From assembly GCF_023050945.1 (NCBI RefSeq), contig NZ_JALKIM010000004.1, positions 1 through 64,000 on the forward strand: DNA of 64,000 nt, read 5' to 3'. Numbering within the stretch: position 1 is the stretch's first letter; each line of letters starts with the position of its first letter. This DNA is from Anaerobiospirillum sp. NML120448 (GTDB lineage Bacteria; Pseudomonadota; Gammaproteobacteria; Enterobacterales; Succinivibrionaceae). Of this stretch, positions 62,867 to 64,000 are shown one piece after another. The notes below the pieces were generated by a model, which was not told the DNA's origin, did no database searches, and saw only the letters and a list, made by a program, of their open reading frames with translations. The translations under genes and the position numbers were made by a program.

Positions 62867-64000
62867 TTACTTATTTTCAGAGCCTTGATCTTGCTGCTCT
62901 TTAGTAGCGTCAGCCTTAGCAGCATCCTGGGCAGGAGCGGCCTCTACAGCAGGCGCAGCTTCCTTAGCAGCCTCTGGAGCTTGAGCTGGAGCGGACTCTA
63001 CCTCTTGCTTGTCAGATTGCTCTTGGCTAGGCTCATTGCTTGAGGCTTGAGCGTTAGCAGGAGCGTTAGCTTCTGCCTTGGCATCGGCCTTAGCGTCGGT
63101 AGTTGGCTCTTCGTCATCTACTGGAGCGTTAACCATAGCCTCGTTTTGAGTACGTGAGGTGGTACCAAATACCTGTGAGCGCATTTGTGAATCATTTAAG
63201 CTAGGATCAATGCTTGAACCAGCAACGATTTGAGATAAAGCACGCTCTTGCATAGCCACTGCTACATAGCGGTTAGCTAAGTCACGAATACCCTGTAAGA
63301 AGCCTAAGTACATTTCAGCAGAGTGAATAGAAACGTGCTGAGAGCTAATGATATTAACTAAATCAATTTGTGAACGGTCAATATCACGGTTTAACTTCTT
63401 AGCATGCTTTACCATGGCCTCAACATTAGCTGCTGTAGGCTCAGCGGCCATCTTATGTAAGTCCTTAGAAAGCATGTGTAGACGGGCATTAATGTCCATT
63501 AAGCTTGACTGCATCTCACCTTGGAAAATGGTGTGACGGTTAGCTACGTGGGTTACAGCACGCTCTACCATATATCTAATAGCCTTAGATGCCTCTCTCA
63601 TATTGGAGAAAGTAAGATAGAAGAAGTGCTTAGCATCATTGGTAACTTTACTATCTGTAGTAGCGCTGGTGCTATTAGCTAAAGAATAGTACTCAGAACG
63701 TACCTTAGAGATATCGTACTCAATGTTAGATGCCTTGTTAAAGTCACGACGTAACTTAAACTCATTGTCGTTAAAGAAGTTCTCTAAAGCACGATCAACT
63801 ACCTCAACTTGAGCATCAAAGTATACAGGTACAGCCTTAGCAATGGAGTCGAGTACCTTCTTATTGTCGTCCTTAGCTTCAATAACAGAAACAGTAGTCT
63901 CAGAGGCCTTCTCCTTTGTGAAGTTAGTACGAATGATCACAGTGATCACGATAAACATCACAATGAAGATAGCAGCATAACCAAAGTTAAAGAATACTAA
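62867..64000 (-). CDS. Partial: C-terminal part of a probable PiT-family phosphate transporter with a PhoU-like domain
   Basis: The frame stays open to the window edge, so the N-terminus is outside. The first visible residues end a membrane helix (FNFGYAAIFIVMFIVITVIIRTN). About 240 residues of helical cytoplasmic domain follow, with the stretch FSNMREASKAIRYMVERAVTHVANRH resembling the PhoU-like regulatory domain attached to some inorganic phosphate transporters. The end (about 90 residues) is an Ala/Glu/Gln/Lys-rich disordered tail. Identification as PiT rests on the end of the membrane part and the helical domain, and is tentative. The gene has a strong terminator. Confidence 0.6.
   Translation of the reverse strand, partial: LVFFNFGYAAIFIVMFIVITVIIRTNFTKEKASETTVSVIEAKDDNKKVLDSIAKAVPVYFDAQVEVVDRALENFFNDNEFKLRRDFNKASNIEYDISKVRSEYYSLANSTSATTDSKVTNDAKHFFYLTFSNMREASKAIRYMVERAVTHVANRHTIFQGEMQSSLMDINARLHMLSKDLHKMAAEPTAANVEAMVKHAKKLNRDIDRSQIDLVNIISSQHVSIHSAEMYLGFLQGIRDLANRYVAVAMQERALSQIVAGSSIDPSLNDSQMRSQVFGTTSRTQNEAMVNAPVDDEEPTTDAKADAKAEANAPANAQASSNEPSQEQSDKQEVESAPAQAPEAAKEAAPAVEAAPAQDAAKADATKEQQDQGSENK

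Overview
The window reads as chromosome of a low-GC, motile, Gram-negative gammaproteobacterium. Evidence: the icd / nudJ / mnmA / hflD / purB order known from enterics (4.8-8.6 kb, with icd at 3.0 kb); an rne / rluC / HAD-phosphatase neighbourhood (36.4-44.1 kb) with an RNase E catalytic half closely resembling the E. coli enzyme; Mfd, UvrB, SuhB, YgfB-type UPF0149, CysE/CysK and a tRNA-Ser(CGA); and a YjfB-type motility protein preceded by a flagellar sigma-28-like promoter. A Succinivibrionaceae/Aeromonadales-type anaerobe is my best guess, by inference only. Many genes end in clear intrinsic terminators, and several coding starts were moved to the ATG/GTG that carries a Shine-Dalgarno.

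Layout. 0.8-2.7 kb: secreted protein of unknown function. 3.0-8.6 kb: housekeeping block. 9.3-11.8 kb: AI-2E/PerM-family membrane protein with a 480-residue basic tail. 12.6-14.9 kb: cache-GGDEF-EAL protein. 15-20 kb: Sel1-like secreted protein, hexapeptide acetyltransferase, iron alcohol dehydrogenase with a polytopic membrane protein. 20.1-23.7 kb: mfd. 23.9-25.0 kb: ISAs1-type transposase relative lacking part of its catalytic triad. 25.4-26.3 kb: AEC permease. 27.7-31.6 kb: three-gene retropepsin / inactive-transglutaminase-7TM / ATP-grasp ligase module. 32.5-36.2 kb: two PAS-GGDEF proteins. 36.4-44.1 kb: gph-like/rluC and, divergently, rne with a 1.67-kb structured intergenic region. 44.5-52 kb: lipoprotein, suhB, nitrilase, ygfB-like, uvrB, yjfB-like, glk. 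52.2-53.9 kb: small membrane ORF behind a terminator, and a secreted beta-repeat protein. 54.5-57.7 kb: ribulose-phosphate epimerase, LacI regulator, 57/58-bp tandem repeat array, small GNAT protein. 57.7-60.2 kb: cysE/cysK. 60.6-62.2 kb: orphan Phd/YefM-fold protein with a huge disordered tail. 62.7-64.0 kb: tRNA-Ser and a truncated phosphate-transporter-like gene.

How genes work together. Three groups are functionally coherent: the envelope/periplasm amidoligase-retropepsin module; the LacI regulator with the adjacent epimerase, linked by three matching operator-like sites; and cysteine synthesis by divergent cysE and cysK. Three c-di-GMP proteins lie within 24 kb, but only one looks a competent phosphodiesterase and the two PAS-GGDEF proteins carry variant signature motifs.

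The most unusual themes are (i) long disordered low-complexity tails attached to conserved domains (AI-2E transporter, RNase E, Phd-like protein, phosphate transporter) or inserted within one (a GGDEF domain), two of which share an Arg/Glu repeat vocabulary; (ii) a candidate ~300-nt structured RNA between rluC and rne; (iii) a higher-order tandem repeat at 56.9-57.3 kb; and (iv) GC-rich 'stuttering' word-repeat islands in many intergenic gaps. Everything was read by eye, with no database search.
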